This document shows positions 63,520-64,000 of a stretch of 64,000 nucleotides of DNA, piece by piece (the first letter of the stretch is position 1; each line of letters begins with the position of its first letter). The notes beneath the pieces are model-generated. The model searched no databases, was not told the DNA's origin, and saw nothing but the letters and a program-made list of their open reading frames with translations. A program made the translations under genes and the position numbers. Source of the stretch: Leptodactylus fallax (lineage: Eukaryota > Chordata > Amphibia > Anura > Leptodactylidae); NCBI GenBank assembly GCA_947044405.1, contig CAMRHE010000352.1:1214501-1278500 (forward strand), read 5' to 3'.

Positions 63520-64000
63520 TTTTTGTTTTTGTTTATTTTTTTAAATTCTTTATATACACCATTTTCAAACCAGTATAATAAAACAGTATGCATGCGAATG
63601 TATAGGCAAAAATATCACTCCACGCAGGGAGTGAACCGTAGTATGAAGTGGGCTAACGCAAGGGTAAACCCGACCAGGAAGGGGGGGGTGGGGAGAAAGG
63701 AGGGGGGTTAGGGACGAAGGCAGTCCATAGGTCGCCACTATGCTCAAGAGCATAATGGATTTGTATTCAGAAGAGTTCTGGTAAGTTATCCAGTAGTGCC
63801 ATGTCCTCATGAAAACCTGATGAAGCTGTGCAGTCAAATCTTCCATCAAACTTAACTCCTCTACCTTCCGAAAGCAGAGCCTAAGAGAGGGGACCCCCAA
63901 CATGGCGTATATGAGAGCTAGAACAGGACAAACCGGACCAGAGCCCGAACACAAGAATTCAAAGTAAGTTTTGGAACACACATACAAGGAGGGATCGGGT
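63520..64000 (-). pseudogene. Probable L1-type LINE ORF2 3' end, minus strand
   Basis: A minus-strand frame (63987-63565) reads LRLCFRKVEELSLMEDL, then MRTWHYWITYQ. This has the shape of the last residues of L1 ORF2 (an acidic helix followed by a W-x-x-W region). It is followed by a non-coding tail and a T-rich stretch at 63520-63545 that would be its poly(A) on the minus strand. The element continues beyond the window. Confidence 0.55.

Noticed and set aside
1..64000. tRNA, rRNA and spliceosomal RNA genes
   Set aside because: No cloverleaf with A/B boxes and no rRNA or snRNA signature was recognised by eye. A tRNAscan/Rfam search would be needed to exclude small ones.

Overview
The window looks like gene-poor intergenic DNA from a large vertebrate genome, most likely a frog or toad. 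The reasons are the mix of several Tc1-like families, Penelope-like elements (PLEs), a RepHel Helitron, DIRS, L1-type LINEs, hAT elements and an endogenous retrovirus (ERV), plus AT-rich short repeats and CpG-decay mutations. A fish is a weaker alternative. I found no host exon, tRNA, rRNA or CRISPR array. Every long reading frame I could interpret belongs to a mobile element.

Layout. 1-572: a dispersed-repeat fragment, then a 3' fragment of a Tc1 element (family A). 575-3520: the 3' half of a plus-strand L1 ORF2, split by a 1.3-kb non-autonomous hAT (1718-3031, 8-bp TSD). 3764-8121: a minus-strand L1 with a 5'UTR carrying four 45-bp repeats and an internal deletion that fuses ORF1 to the endonuclease end. 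About 8122-23353: a minus-strand Helitron cut by three insertions. These are a Tc1 of DD37E type (9493-11065), an ERV (11210-17497, 4-bp TSD) that itself contains a PLE (13004-15560), and a Tc1 of family B (21748-23347) that sits within the first bases of the Helitron 5' end.

About 26180-39270: a second PLE, split by a hAT fragment and four Tc1 elements (families C, D, E, A). It ends in an inverted copy of its own 5' region. 40404-41475: a small PLE tail with inverted arms and a 14-bp TSD. 43385-47735: a degenerate tandem array of about 125-bp period, opened by two more Tc1 elements (C and A) with a TA/CA microsatellite between them. 48200-51430: a repeat family of roughly 390-440-bp period containing a family B Tc1. 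51425-52068: a DIRS RT/RNase H fragment. 55165-58653: a nearly complete autonomous hAT with an 8-bp TSD. 61490-62663: a second minisatellite-bearing hAT. 63520-64000: an L1 3' end.

The nesting gives a relative order of events. The L1s, Helitron and PLE-2 are old hosts; the ERV landed in the Helitron and PLE-1 in the ERV; Tc1 families and the hATs came late. The best-preserved coding units are the family C transposase at 44420-45442, the hAT transposase at 56341-58363 (one stop, one frameshift), and the PLE-1 RT/GIY-YIG frame at 13004-14662. The Tc1 copies show three catalytic spacings by direct counting (DD34E, DD37E, DD38E). No cooperating host pathway can be read from this window.
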